NCBI GenBank assembly: GCA_948567375.1
Contig: OX419757.1
Location: 18,414,001-18,478,000 of the forward strand
Direction: 5' to 3'
From: Lunularia cruciata
Lineage: Eukaryota > Streptophyta > Marchantiopsida > Lunulariales > Lunulariaceae
DNA length: 64,000 nt
Position numbers and translations under genes: made by a program. Below are positions 1 through 9,852 of this stretch, one piece after another (position 1 is the stretch's first letter; each line of letters opens with the position of its first letter). Below the pieces are notes generated by a model, which saw only the letters and a list, made by a program, of their open reading frames with translations, was not told where the DNA came from and searched no databases.

Positions 1-719
1 TTGGGTGATGAAAAGGGTAAAAAAAAGAGAAGGAGAGGGTTTCTAGATTTGGATAGCTTGTTCATGGTTCCAATTGTTATTACCAAGATCATGGTAACAT
101 CTAAAGCCATGGTGGTCAAACAATTGGATGAAGAGAAGGGAGAAGTATCAAGCTACCAAGTAGTGCTAATAGTGGAGGGAACCTTGGTGGTCCCAATAAC
201 AATTCTAGATCACATGCCTATAGGGGAAGAGGTGCAAGTCCCATAAAGAGAGGAAACTAGATCAGGACTTGAAGAGGAGGAACATGCAGGGCCCACATTG
301 AACTATCCACCTTTGTCATTGTTGGGTAGTTCATGTGTTGGGGCTAGTGTTGAAGGCTCTAGAGGGACTCCTTCCTACATACCATGAGATACATCCTATG
401 GTGACAGATTATAAGCAATTGATAGAGTATCTACATTATCATATACAAATTGCAATCTACAAGAAGTTGGGAGCAAAGAAAGAATTGAACAAAAAGAAGG
501 TAATATCACATGGCTAAAGGCTCAACTCACTATTACTAAGAAGCAATGCAAGTACCAAGAAATTTTTTTGAGATAGGGAGATAATCATGAGCTCACAAAA
601 CTCTGAGAGTAGCTTGTGATAGCTAAAGAGAAGGGGTGTTAATACAATTAGACACAAGACAATTATGATGGGGTGCAACCAAAGATGAAGGATGGCCTAA
701 GGTCAAAGAACTCAAAACA
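1..719 (+). pseudogene. Degraded coding-like stretch, cut by the left window edge
   Basis: An open frame runs from the window edge to about 246, and short open pieces follow (335-517), separated by stops. The first piece starts Lys/Arg-rich (GKKKRRRGF) and then becomes hydrophobic. Around 510-620 a Lys/Gln-rich helix-like stretch is readable between stops. No domain is recognisable. The stretch probably belongs with the coiled-coil remnant that follows, possibly the 5' part of one decayed gene or of a retroelement gag. Function unknown. Confidence 0.3.
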
Positions 720-1570
720 ATGCTTGCAGCTAAGGAGAATCAGTTATGCTACAAGAAGGCAAAGTATGATGCTTTTTTGAAGAACTACAAAGTATGGACA
801 GGAGATAGTGATGGCCGAAAGAAGAAATATAGGGAAGAATTGGGAGATACCAAGGTCAGATTATGGAACTCAAGTTTGGAGCATCCCAACATGATTCACA
901 AGGCAACTCAAGAGAAGAAGTTGAGTGATAAGGACAAAGAAATCAGTAAGATGAAGATAGAGGTGACTAGATCTCAACTATAGATCACCCAACTAGACTT
1001 GAACTTATTAATGATTCACAAGAGATCTAAGTGCTGTGGTAACAAGACAAAGAAGAAGCACAAAGAGCAACTAAGCGCTTGGGTCAAGGTAGTGGCATCC
1101 TTGAAGCAAGAACTAGAGGTTCTCAACCTCCAGGGTACTAAGGACCAACATGCCCGCAAGGCCAATATTGAGAAGGCCCAAATGCACATTGAGGAATTGA
1201 CCATGATAGTCCATGATAACAAGAGAAGGAAAAAATCCTCCATGTGCAAATCAGGCATGGAGTTGTAGTCCTTTTGAGACACTTTGGATAAAATATGAAT
1301 GAGGGTTCTTAATATTGTGGAGGATGCTACAAATAAACTCAAAGCACAAGTGGAAACATTGGCTATGACCCAAGCTCACTAGATGAGATTATGAGAGCTC
1401 AAGTAAAAAATTTATGCTTTGGAAGCTAAACCATACTTGAGCAAGCAACTAGCCAAGCTAGCTGACTAATTGCATAACCATGCCAATGCCAAATTCTATT
1501 GCCAAGTTTTGGCAATTATTCACAAGGAATGTGAGGGTATAATGAGCATATTGAGGAGTTGATTTGAACT
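720..1570 (+). pseudogene. Decayed coiled-coil protein
   Basis: One reading frame carries two open pieces (720-983 and 999-1268), and recognisable coding-like sequence continues to about 1570 in the same frame through several stops. The peptide is rich in Lys, Glu, Gln and Leu with heptad-like spacing (for example EELTMIVHDNK and VASLKQELEVLNLQ), which predicts a long coiled coil. There is no zinc knuckle, protease or other retroelement domain, so I cannot say whether it came from a host gene or from a gag. Because the stops are in frame, point decay looks more important than indels. Function unknown. Confidence 0.4.
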
Positions 1571-2428
1571 ATATAGGTGAACGCGGATTGGTGCAATAGC
1601 AATCACAATATCCCTATAACTTATGTACATATCTATACTAAAACACAATCATCAACATCAGACATCATTGGGGTGGATTGGTATTACTCCCAATCATGAC
1701 AATTATATATAATCTATAGGAGAGTTAGATGTACAAAGACAATTTTGTAGTTCAATGTCATCAAGATTCCTAGGTGGAACCTTGTTATTGGCAAAGTGTA
1801 TAATAAGCAGTTGTTGTAGGTCACACTATCATGACCATTAATCAATCCACCAAAGTAGGTACATTAGGATTAACATTAAGCAATATAGAGTTTACTCATC
1901 AGATCATGGCATCACAAATCCTGGATGCATACCATCATTTTGTAGTAGAAGGTATAAGGAGAATCATTTTGACATAATGCAAGTTTAGTTCTAAACTTCC
2001 AAGTCACATGCTTTTTTTTCCACCTTGTATATGTGCAGTTATTTTTTGCTGTTGGGTATGCAAGTTGGGTTTTGTCTTGACGATGACCTCCAAGATCCAG
2101 ATTGCATCAATTTCAACATTATGCATGTTTTATGGTAGTTGGGTTGAGTAATGTAAGGAACTCAATGTATGAGCTGGAGTGCAGGTGTGCATTCAAGCTA
2201 GTTCCTACTGATTCCTAGTGATTCTAAAGAATTGAGTGATGCATTGAACAAGCATGATGGTTACAAGTATCATGAAGTACCACATGTAACAAAAATCCAA
2301 TGTGTTTTGAATCTATGGTATGGTAGCATGAATGCATTTTGGAAAGGGTAGAAAATTCTCATTAGCTCCATGGTGTGCATGATATAGGTAATTGCAAGGG
2401 ATAGACCTTGGGAGCCATTGGTCATCAA
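1571..2428. other. Unassigned DNA upstream of the chromovirus
   Basis: No convincing coding sequence, RNA gene or repeat was recognised here. The short minus-strand ORF at 2270-2473 overlaps the LTR and looks like chance. Confidence 0.4.
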
Positions 2429-2829
2429 TGTAACAATATGGAGTTTAGCAATGAAGTTAGTTAGGACTAACAAATGAATGAATATGCCAAATTGACCTAA
2501 AATATTCTAGAAGTATCTAAGAAGCTTCTTGGAAAGCCTCTTGGCTAGCTTAGCTTGCACCCCAAGTAGGTAGCTTCTAGAAGCTTCTAACTAGCTTAGC
2601 TTGCATGCCAAGTAGATGATTTTTAGATTAAAGCTTCTAGAGGAGCTTCTCGGTTAACTTGGCTTGCACTCCAAGAAAGCAACTCAAGGAAAATTCTCAA
2701 GAGCCTTGTATGCTCCTTATTAATACCAAAGCCAAAACTCATGCTATGCATTCAGAGTTTCCCACACTCAAGTGTCCCTATGTGATGTTCCATTCTCCTT
2801 TTTTTTCTTCTTGGTCTCAATCTTTTACA
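2429..2829 (+). repeat. 5' LTR of chromovirus B1
   Basis: Starts TGTAACAATATGG and ends TTTTACA, one base before the PBS. The beginning matches the 3' LTR start at 15415 (tgttacaatatggagtttag) almost base for base. The middle is unusual for repeated AGCTTCTAGAAGCTTCT-like motifs and for 'tagcttagcttgca' blocks. It would supply the promoter and polyadenylation signals of the element. Confidence 0.88.
2575..2587. promoter_or_regulatory. Heat-shock-element-like motif in the B1 LTR
   Basis: The sequence TTCtaGAAgcTTC is three perfect inverted HSE pentamers with 2-bp spacing. Nearby partial matches (GAAgcTTCttGGA at about 2522 and again at about 15510 in the 3' LTR) suggest the motif is a family property. 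Known precedent: the Arabidopsis copia element ONSEN is heat-activated through HSEs in its LTR. Any regulatory role here is inference. Confidence 0.4.
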
Positions 2830-2830
2830 T

Positions 2831-2842
2831 TGGTATCAGAGC
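2831..2842 (+). other. Primer binding site, initiator tRNA-Met type (B1)
   Basis: TGGTATCAGAGC begins one base after the 5' LTR. This is the standard plant PBS complementary to the 3' end of initiator tRNA-Met. It fixes the right boundary of the 5' LTR. Confidence 0.9.
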
Positions 2843-3339
2843 AAGAATGGGATGGATAGAATTTATGGACCACCAAATCTATTTCTACCAAACCATTGGG
2901 ATTTTCAAGTACTACCCAAATATCATTTCACGTAATTCATCATCTCACGCTTTGGACAAGATCTTTTTGAATACAATCACCTTATCCAAGTACTACACAA
3001 GCATCATTGCACACAGATCATCATCTCACACTTTAGACAGGATTTTTTGAATACAATCCCCTTGTTTGAGTAACCCTTGGTACTTCTAGTTGTAACTTAT
3101 GGGGAATAATAGATATATTGCATCTTTTTGTTAATAAATTAGATGGATTGTGGGTGTAGTGATAGAGTAGTACCCATGGCAAACAATGCTCAAGGTTATC
3201 AGTGCTATGCAACAACAAATCAAGCACCTTACTCAATTTTTGGATGAACAAGATCATCAACTACAAGATCATGCAAGAGGAGAGTACCAATTCAAGAAGG
3301 AGAAGACCAAATTTGATTTCCAAAACCCAAGGTTTTTGA

Positions 3340-4030
3340 AGGCAAGAATCCCCAAGGTGTAGTGGAGAAATTTTTGTTTTATTGCAAATGTTATTTCAAA
3401 ACCACCAACCTTCAAGATGAACAAAAACAAATTCTGTTGGCTTCCAGTCAACTGGATAGAGGAGCAAAGCTATGGTGGCGATTCCAAGTGGAGCAAGCTA
3501 AATGGCAAATTGTTGCACCAATCTTGACATGGACACAATTCAAGAGTGTCATAGTTGGTCAATTCCAAGCTATAAATACGCACAAGGTACATGAGACAAG
3601 TTGGCAAAGTTGAAGCAAATTGTAAGAAATTACATCACATAATTCCAAAACACCATCATGCAAATTCCAAATATACTAGAAGTTGAAGATTTGGATTGAT
3701 TTATGAGAGGCTTGAAGTCACAAACCAAATTAGAGGTAACTATGCAAGAGCAATAGCACTTGGAGGAAGCCATGAGGTTGGTGAAATGCTTTGATTTCTT
3801 GGTTGCAACAACTTGGTCTTGACCTTAACCTCCAAAAAATGTACCAATATATCACACATGGGTGGAGGAGCCAACACTATTAGAGATTGATGTCATTTAA
3901 TAGAGACCACTTGGCATTGCAGATAGAGAAAAACTACAAAAAAATGGTGGTTGTTTCTATTGTCGCCAAATTGGACATCACATCACTAAATCTCCACTCA
4001 AGAATGTGCAATCTTGAAAAGTCACCCAGA
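3340..4030 (+). pseudogene. B1 Gag remnant with zinc knuckle
   Basis: The open stretch 3362-3613 carries the Ty3 Gag core pattern (DEQKQILLASSQLDRGAKLWW followed by a W-T-Q-F-K helix). After several stops, a degenerate knuckle is readable at about 3945-4000 (FYCRQIGHHITKS), in which the last Cys is lost. The Gag would form the virus-like particle and its knuckle would bind RNA. Stops and frame changes make it non-functional. Confidence 0.72.
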
Positions 4031-4103
4031 TGGAGTTTGTGGAGCAGAATGATTAAGGAAACAAGGAATCCCAATAGGAGATTTCGAGTCGCATGCTTGG
4101 AAC

Positions 4104-4451
4104 TTGATTAGTTCTAATGGAATTCAAAGCTCAATCTATGCAAGTTTCATTCACTTGCAAGGTAAAATATCTGATTGTGGTTGTAGGATTTTGGTTGATT
4201 TGGGAAGTTCAAAAAATAACTTTTCTATGGAATTAGCAAAGGAATTATACATTCCTATCAAGCCACTAATTGGAAGTAGATTGATGATGGTGGATGGTAG
4301 AAAGAGGTCTACATTCTGTACCTTACATCTTGTTACCTTCAACATTGGGAAAGAGTATTTGAAGTGTATGAGGTTTGTAGTGCCACCTCTACACTATGAT
4401 ATCACTCTAGGTCTACCTTGGCTGAAACTTCATAAGGTTCAATTTGATTGA
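4104..4451 (+). pseudogene. B1 retropepsin-like aspartic protease
   Basis: This 115-codon open piece contains the retropepsin active-site region ILVDLGSSKNNFS, where family members usually have D-S/T-G, so Ser/Thr has become Leu. The C-terminal signature (DITLGLPWLKLHKVQFD) matches the Ty3 'ILG..WL' end of the protease. It would cleave the Gag-Pol polyprotein. The altered DSG motif and the surrounding stops make activity unlikely. Confidence 0.75.
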
Positions 4452-4538
4452 AATTGATAATAAATTCAAGTACAACACCAAGGTAGGAATTTTGGATTAA
4501 GTTGTCTGGCATCTATAAGCAAGAAATCTAAGAATAGT

Positions 4539-4718
4539 GAGTCCCAAGATGGGAAGTTTGTTGGGAAGGTAGCCATAGAGCAAGCTTTGAATGGAGATGA
4601 GTCCCAAGATGCAAAGTTTATCAGAAAAGAAAGCATAGAACAAGCTTTAAAGAGAGATGAGTCCCTTGATGAGAAGATTAATAGTGAAGAAGCCATAGAG
4701 CAAGCTTTGAAGGAAGAT
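4539..4718 (+). repeat. Three in-frame 60-bp tandem repeats between PR and RT of B1
   Basis: The units begin at 4539, 4599 and 4659 with exactly 60-bp spacing, and a fourth partial start is visible at 4719. Each encodes about 20 residues of the form DESQD-KF---AIEQALK. A period divisible by three keeps the polyprotein in frame, which suggests the array expanded while the element was still coding. Confidence 0.8.
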
Positions 4719-4789
4719 AAGTCAATTTTCATGGTGTGGATCAAGCCAATTGCATAAGGAGAATATGAGGAGAGTTAGAAATTTCATCA

Positions 4790-5450
4790 AGCAATGGTTG
4801 ATCAAATAGTTCAAGAGTTTATGAATGTGTTTTTGGATGATTTCCAAAAGGGATTACCCTTTAAGAATGGTATGCCTTTCAAGATTGAGTTATCACCATG
4901 GAGTACTCCACTAAGTAGACCAATCTATTAGCTCTCACCAAAGGAGATGGAGGAGTTGCAAATAACACTTATGGAATTGTTGGAGAAGGATTTCATACAA
5001 CATAGTACATCTCCTTGGGAAGCATTGGTACTATTTTCTCTAAAGAAGGAAGGAATATTTCATCTCTATATTGACTACTAGGGGCTCAACAAACAAATAG
5101 TGAAGAAAGCATATCCCTTGCCTCAAATTGATGACTTGTTTGATCAATTGAGTGGATCACGGTACTTCTCTAAGTTGGATCTTTGTAGTGGCTATTGGAA
5201 AACCCCCATTGATAGGGAGGATGTGCAAAAGACTACCTTTTGCACAAGGTATAGGCATTTTGAGTGGAAACTTCTACATTTGGACTCACTAATGCTCCAA
5301 CAGTCTTAATAGTTCAGATACATTGGGTGTTGAATGGACTATTAGATTGGTACATGGTGGGATTCTTGGATGATATCTTAATCTTTAGCAAGATAGAGTT
5401 ACAACACATGAATCATGTGTGAAAAGTACTAAGATAATTACAATTGTGGA
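4790..5450 (+). pseudogene. B1 reverse transcriptase remnant
   Basis: Readable blocks in order: IELSPWSTPLSRPIY, MEELLEKDFIQ-STSPW, KKAYPLPQIDDLFDQLSG (in the open piece 5100-5309), FSKLDLCSGYWKTPI, and the catalytic FLDDILIFSK at about 5370-5405. The two Asp of the YXDD-type box are preserved. Several TAG stops and a frameshift after 5300 disrupt it. The sequence is typical of plant chromovirus RT. Confidence 0.82.
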
Positions 5451-6180
5451 AATTTTATTGCAAAAAGTCAAAGTGCACCTTTTGGTTGAAAGAAGTTACC
5501 TTTTTGGGTCATAAGATCTCCTCGAAGGGGATCAAGATGGAAAAGGAGAAAATCAAGGCCATTACTGATTAGCCTACTCCAAAGGATACCATAGAAGTAT
5601 AAGCATTTAATGGATTGGCTAGTTTTTACCAACAATTCATCCATTATTATGCTCATTGGTTGCACCATTGATTGATCTCTTGGAAAAGAACTTGAGATTT
5701 TAGTGGACCACCAAGCACAAAGAAGCATTCCAAAAGTTGAAACATATGGTGTTTTCAAGATCCATTATTCAACCAAATGATCTTCAACTACATTGTTTGG
5801 TTGATTTTGATGCTTCTAACTTTGTAGTTAGAGTAGTGTTGCAATAGGAATTCCTAAATGGATTGCATCACATTGCCTTTATATCTTGCCAACTAAGCAT
5901 GGCTACAAGGAATTACTTTGCTTGAGGATCATGACAACTAGAAATGGTGTATACTACCAAGGTATTGAGGCATTATATCTTGGGGAAACAAGTGATCATG
6001 CAAACTTATCACAAATCATGGTTGTAGACCTTACAATTGGAACATATGAAGAGTTGACATCACTGATGGGCGGAATAACTACAATTTTTTGACATTAAAC
6101 ATGAGTATAATCCATCATCTCTAATGCCATCTCATGATGACTTGATTTGACGTATCTTCCTCTCATCACAATGGCAGTTA
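5451..6180 (+). pseudogene. B1 RT thumb and RNase H remnant
   Basis: After the RT box, 'VTFLGHKISSKGIKMEKEKIKAI' and a 'FNGLASFYQQFI' segment mark the thumb/connection. RNase H follows, with VDFDASNFVV at about 5800 (the first catalytic Asp region) and a LRHYILGKQV-type segment around 5960-5990. Stops are scattered throughout. Minus-strand ORFs here are shadows. Confidence 0.68.
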
Positions 6181-6239
6181 CAACGGTATCAAGTGACTCT
6201 AGCCCAAATTAGTTTAAGATAGCTCTACAACAAGATCCT

Positions 6240-6857
6240 TTTTTCTCAAATGGTACAAGGTTGTCTTGTTGCATGCAACAAAGATTACAATACCTTCTCC
6301 TTCAAGGAAGACCTTCTATTCTATGACAATCAGAGTTATGTTCTAGCCAAGTGCAATCCTTGACTTATGTGCCTCCAAGAAGCCCATGATTTACCAATTG
6401 CTGATCTCATGGGTGTGGGAAAGACCTTAGATACTCTCCAAAGACCAATGGTGGTAGCCCAACATGACACAAGATGTTTGAGAGTTTTTCCAATCATGTG
6501 AAAAGTTGCCAATGCAACAAAGCTAGCAACCAAAAACCAAGTGGACTCCTTCAACCACTCCCCATTTCATCTGCTTGATGGGAACGCATGAGCTTGGATC
6601 TCATCACATCCTTGCTTAGGACAAAGCAAGGTCAAACAATGATTGTGGTGTTTGTAGATAATCTTAGTTGCAGATCCATGTAGCACCAATTGTTAATACC
6701 GTGGATGCTCCAACACTATCTTCAAGCATCATTGGATGCCTCACATACTCACCTTTGACAGTGATCCTACTAGGAAGTTTTAGCAAACACTCTTCTAGAT
6801 ACTCACCACCAAGCTTGTTTTGTCCATGGCCTATCATCCTCAAACTGATGGAAAAGT
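6240..6857 (+). pseudogene. B1 integrase, part before the nested insertion
   Basis: The decayed zinc-binding N-terminus and catalytic core of the integrase lie here. The clearest piece is the end, SAYHPQTDGKVE-type sequence at about 6825-6860, the conserved Ty3 integrase block just after the catalytic Glu region. The frame is cut at 6857 by A1 and continues at 14632. Confidence 0.65.
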
Positions 6858-6862
6858 TGAAT
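6858..6862. repeat. Target-site duplication, left (A1)
   Basis: tgaat immediately before TGTAAC of A1, paired with tgaaa after its 3' LTR. One base has mutated. The pre-insertion sequence (gttgaaaatcac) restores the integrase frame of B1, which confirms the junction. Confidence 0.85.
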
Positions 6863-7540
6863 TGTAACACCCATTTATGCATGTGTGTGGTATTGTGATA
6901 TTTAGCTTGGTATTACAAGTACTTGAGAGATATTATTTATATAGAGATAGAAGATGGTTCTATAATAGTCATGATTAGCTAAAGTTAATCATAGCTAAGA
7001 TAGAGGGGAACTTACTTTAGAGGAAGTGGAAAAGATGAACACCACTATTTTGGATTCTTGCGTGTTGACTTGGTATTATTCCTAGGTGTTTGGCTTTGAG
7101 GAAAGAGTTGAGAACTCTTAGGCCCGCAAGCCTTTTTGTTTTGGATTCTTCTCTAGTTCTAAGGTAGCCCATGTGAAGGAATCCTTGACTTAGTGGTTGG
7201 GTCAAGATAAGATCACATGCTAGTGGAATATGCCCATGTGAATAGATATTCCTTTCTACTTTTTGACTTTACTTGACTTTTAGTCTAGTAACTTGAGTTA
7301 CTATGGTAATTAGTAACTTTGGTGCGTAACTATTTCACAAGTATATAAACAAGGGGTGAAGAGGTACTCATCATCCTTTCATTTGTAAATATCTCTCTCA
7401 TTTGAGTTCTCTAGTGAGCAATGTCTTGAGTCTTGGAGTGTTAGTCTTGGAGGAGTATGATGGAGTTGGGGTTCCTTGCCTTCTTAGTCCATGGTGCACT
7501 ACCATAATAGCCATCAGAGGTTCATCCTGAGTGAGAGACA
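6863..7540 (+). repeat. 5' LTR of A1
   Basis: Begins TGTAACACCCATT and ends GAGTGAGAGACA. It is nearly identical over its length to 13946-14626 and to the LTRs of A2 and A3. A TATA box (TATATAAA) lies at 7342-7349, about 200 bp from the end, where an R region would begin. Confidence 0.92.
7342..7349 (+). promoter_or_regulatory. TATA box in the A-family LTR
   Basis: TATATAAA within 'cacaagtatataaacaagg'. It is kept in the 5' LTRs of A1, A2 (about 16543) and A3 (about 58956), and mutated in both 3' LTRs (taaataaa in A1, about 14432; tatataaa after 'aat' in A2, about 23326). It is the probable core promoter of the element. Confidence 0.65.
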
Positions 7541-7556
7541 TGCCGACTCAGATTTT

Positions 7557-7574
7557 TGGTTCCATTGCCGGGAC
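7557..7574 (+). other. Primer binding site resembling tRNA-Glu complement (A1)
   Basis: TGGTTCCATTGCCGGGAC starts 16 bases after the LTR. From knowledge of plant tRNA-Glu, whose 3' end reads roughly GTCCCGGCAACGGAACCA, this is complementary at 17 of 18 positions. A3 carries TGGTTCCGTTGCCGAGAC at 59172. It resembles the tRNA-Asp PBS of some Athila/Tat elements but with TT in place of CG after TGG. Confidence 0.65.
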
Positions 7575-7593
7575 CTGTCTAGAAGGCAAGGTA

Positions 7594-7764
7594 ATGTTCC
7601 GAGTTCAATTTTATGTTAGACAAAAGGAGGCTATGAGAGCTCACTTGGAGAGAACTTTAGGCAAGGAGAGGGCTGAACTCATGTTAGAGAATTTGGACCC
7701 ATTTTTATACCCTATAGTTTATTATGATGTATTTGAGGTGATTTTGTACATCTTGTACACTTGA
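7594..7764 (+). CDS. Short leader ORF of family A (56 aa)
   Basis: The ATG at 7594 opens a 56-residue frame (MFRVQFYVRQ... ending DVFEVILYILYT) just downstream of the PBS. The same frame is open at 59209-59379 in A3, with mostly conservative changes and an identical C-terminus; A2 has lost it by deletion. The centre is charged and helical (AMRAHLERTLG-ERAELM) and the end is hydrophobic. No known domain. It may be a translated leader peptide or an upstream ORF controlling Gag; function unknown. Confidence 0.45.
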   Translation: MFRVQFYVRQKEAMRAHLERTLGKERAELMLENLDPFLYPIVYYDVFEVILYILYT

Positions 7765-8409
7765 AAGGATTTGGAGAGATTGTGTGAGGTGGATTGTAGA
7801 TTTTGGGGTTTAAGGTGATTTTGGGCAAAATCTCAAGTTTGGGATCTGGAATTGAAATATCTACACATGAAAGCTTGGGTTATTTTCTTGTTAGCTCACT
7901 TGAAATTATTGTGAGAGCTGCAATGTGCACTAGGCTAGAATTTTTGAAAGTTGATAGGGTAAATTGCTCCCGCATATACATGCTCTTTGAAAATTGTATA
8001 GAGCCTCCCATCTCTTCAATTTTTAGTGGTTTTTGGTGAAACTATCTAAGAAAATTCAGTGCATTGTATCCTACCTGTTGACACAAAAATTAGATATAGA
8101 TCATTCTTGAGCACAGAGTTATAAGTTTTTTAAGTGAGGGGGGTGGTTTTCAGGGCAAATTTGAAATATGTGTGATGAGTAGAAAAGTGCCTAGGCCAAA
8201 TGGCTGGATGAAAAGATTTGAAATTTTGCAGGGAGGAGTTTCTAGAGTTTTGATTAAGTGTGAAAAACTTCAGAGGACTATGAGGAACCAGTTGCAAAAT
8301 TTGACTAACATTGTGAGGAAGGGTCAATTCTGCACAATTTAGATTTCATACATGAGGAGTATGAGGGCAACAAAAAGCATGTTTGAGGGTTTAGACTCAT
8401 CTTAGGAAC

Positions 8410-8824
8410 ATGGAGGGTCACCAAGAGTAGAAATTGAGTCTTTGCAAGGTACCCCAAGGGTTTGAGGTGATTGTAAGGGTGGATTTGAAGAGAAGAGAGT
8501 TTAGAATAGAATTTTAAGATAGTGTTGAGAGGATCCAAAAACCTACACCACTTGGAGGAAAGAGTGAGTCTAAATGCTTTTTATGTGGAGAGAAGACACA
8601 TAAGCCAAGTTCATGTCCATTGAATTTTGAGAGAAAAGAGAGGCTTACTTGACTTGGGTTTGCATGTTGGACCTTCTTCACCAAGATTAAGAGGAAGAAG
8701 ATCTAAGACCAAGGAGTTGTGTGAGGTTTGTGGAGTGGAAGGACTTCTAAAAGGACATGAGTGTAATGGAGTGAAAACAATTTTGGAAACTTTGGTGAAG
8801 GATCTTGGAAAGAGTCTAAGTTAA
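8410..8824 (+). pseudogene. Extra 5' zinc-knuckle ORF of family A (A1 copy, broken)
   Basis: This is the counterpart of the intact A3 ORF at 60028-60501. The knuckle CFLCGEKTHKPSSC (C-x2-C-x4-H-x4-C) is at about 8577-8618, and a second Cys/His cluster CEVCGVEGLLKGHEC is at about 8724-8768. The frame starts at ATG 8410 but is stopped soon after (W to TAG at about 8430). It lies upstream of, and separate from, Gag. Confidence 0.7.
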
Positions 8825-9039
8825 GCTATGGAAATACTACTACCTTCATAGCTAATTCTCAAGATTAGTGATGGAAATAATCTTTCAACTTATGGATAAA
8901 TTATCCATGATAGTCAGATTAATATGACCTCTAGGATTTGATGTTGCTATAGAAATCTTGGAGTAACTTGAACCTTTTTTGTTCTCTAGAGTGGATTATT
9001 CTTAGATGGTGTTAGTCATGTATATACTCTATTAGTTAT

Positions 9040-9087
9040 AGAGTGAAAGAAAAAAAAAGAAAAAAAAATTGAGAGAAAAGAACGATA
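9040..9087 (+). other. Oligopurine tract before Gag (A1)
   Basis: A run of A with scattered G (gtgaaagaaaaaaaaagaaaa and onward) sits directly before the Gag start. Equivalent tracts precede Gag in A2 (17908-17955) and A3 (60675-60725). It could be an unstructured leader allowing internal initiation; that role is inference. Confidence 0.5.
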
Positions 9088-9850
9088 GTGAGGAGTTACG
9101 ATGGAGAACTTTCGATTTTCTTTGGCAAGGATGGAGAAGATGTAGAGGCCTTTGTGAGAGACTTCAAGAGAGCTTGCATAGGAAAAAATGAGATGAGGAA
9201 GAATGAGTGGGCCTCATTATTACCAAATTTCTTTGAGGATGCAACACTTACATGGTATGAGTCAAAATACCAAAAGAGAGAGAGGAGAGATAGGAAAGAA
9301 GAGTACTGGGAGAGTTTGACTTCAACACTCATTGAGAACTTTCTTCCAAATGAGAGTAATGAGAGATTGATGAGTGAGGTAACCTTTCTCAAACAAGGAG
9401 ATGGAGAGAAAATGAGAGTCTATGTGGAAAGAGTGGAAAAGTTAGAGTCCAAATTTTGCATAGTGTTGAGGAAAGGTGGGGATGATGTGAAGACTTCTAT
9501 GACTGGCATAGGGGTCATGCTCACCAAGAATTTTGTGGGAAGGTTGAGACCACAAATTAGAAGTAAGGTGAGATATGAAAAACCTTCTTCTAAGGTTGAA
9601 GCTATCAAGATTGCAATTCGTATGGAGTAGAGTTTGGAAGGGGATGAGAGTGATTTGGTGGTGAAGGAGGTTGTGAATCCTCCTCAAGGCTAAAAGTTTA
9701 GTGGAACTTCTGATACTTTAGTGGCAAATGTTGCACCACAAGTAGTATTTGCTCCAGTTCTTGCACCTCCACCAAAGGATCCACTTCAAACCATCACAGA
9801 ACAACTTGTAGATCTCAAGATCAATGTGGTGCAACTATGAAAAAAGAGAG
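9088..9850 (+). pseudogene. A1 Gag capsid region
   Basis: The open stretch to 9630 encodes the Ty3 Gag core: EAFVRDFKRACIG, EWASLLPNFFEDATLTWYES, LTSTLIENFLP and VYVERVEKLESKF. The natural ATG at 9100 is out of frame through a 1-base loss compared with A2. A GAG to TAG change ends the frame at 9628-9630; A3 has GAG there. Further stops lie before the knuckle. The protein would form the particle shell. Confidence 0.82.
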
Positions 9851-9852
9851 AG

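Noticed and set aside
1016-1342. Minus-strand ORF of 108 codons
   Set aside because: Complement of the coiled-coil frame; composition and overlap show it is a shadow.
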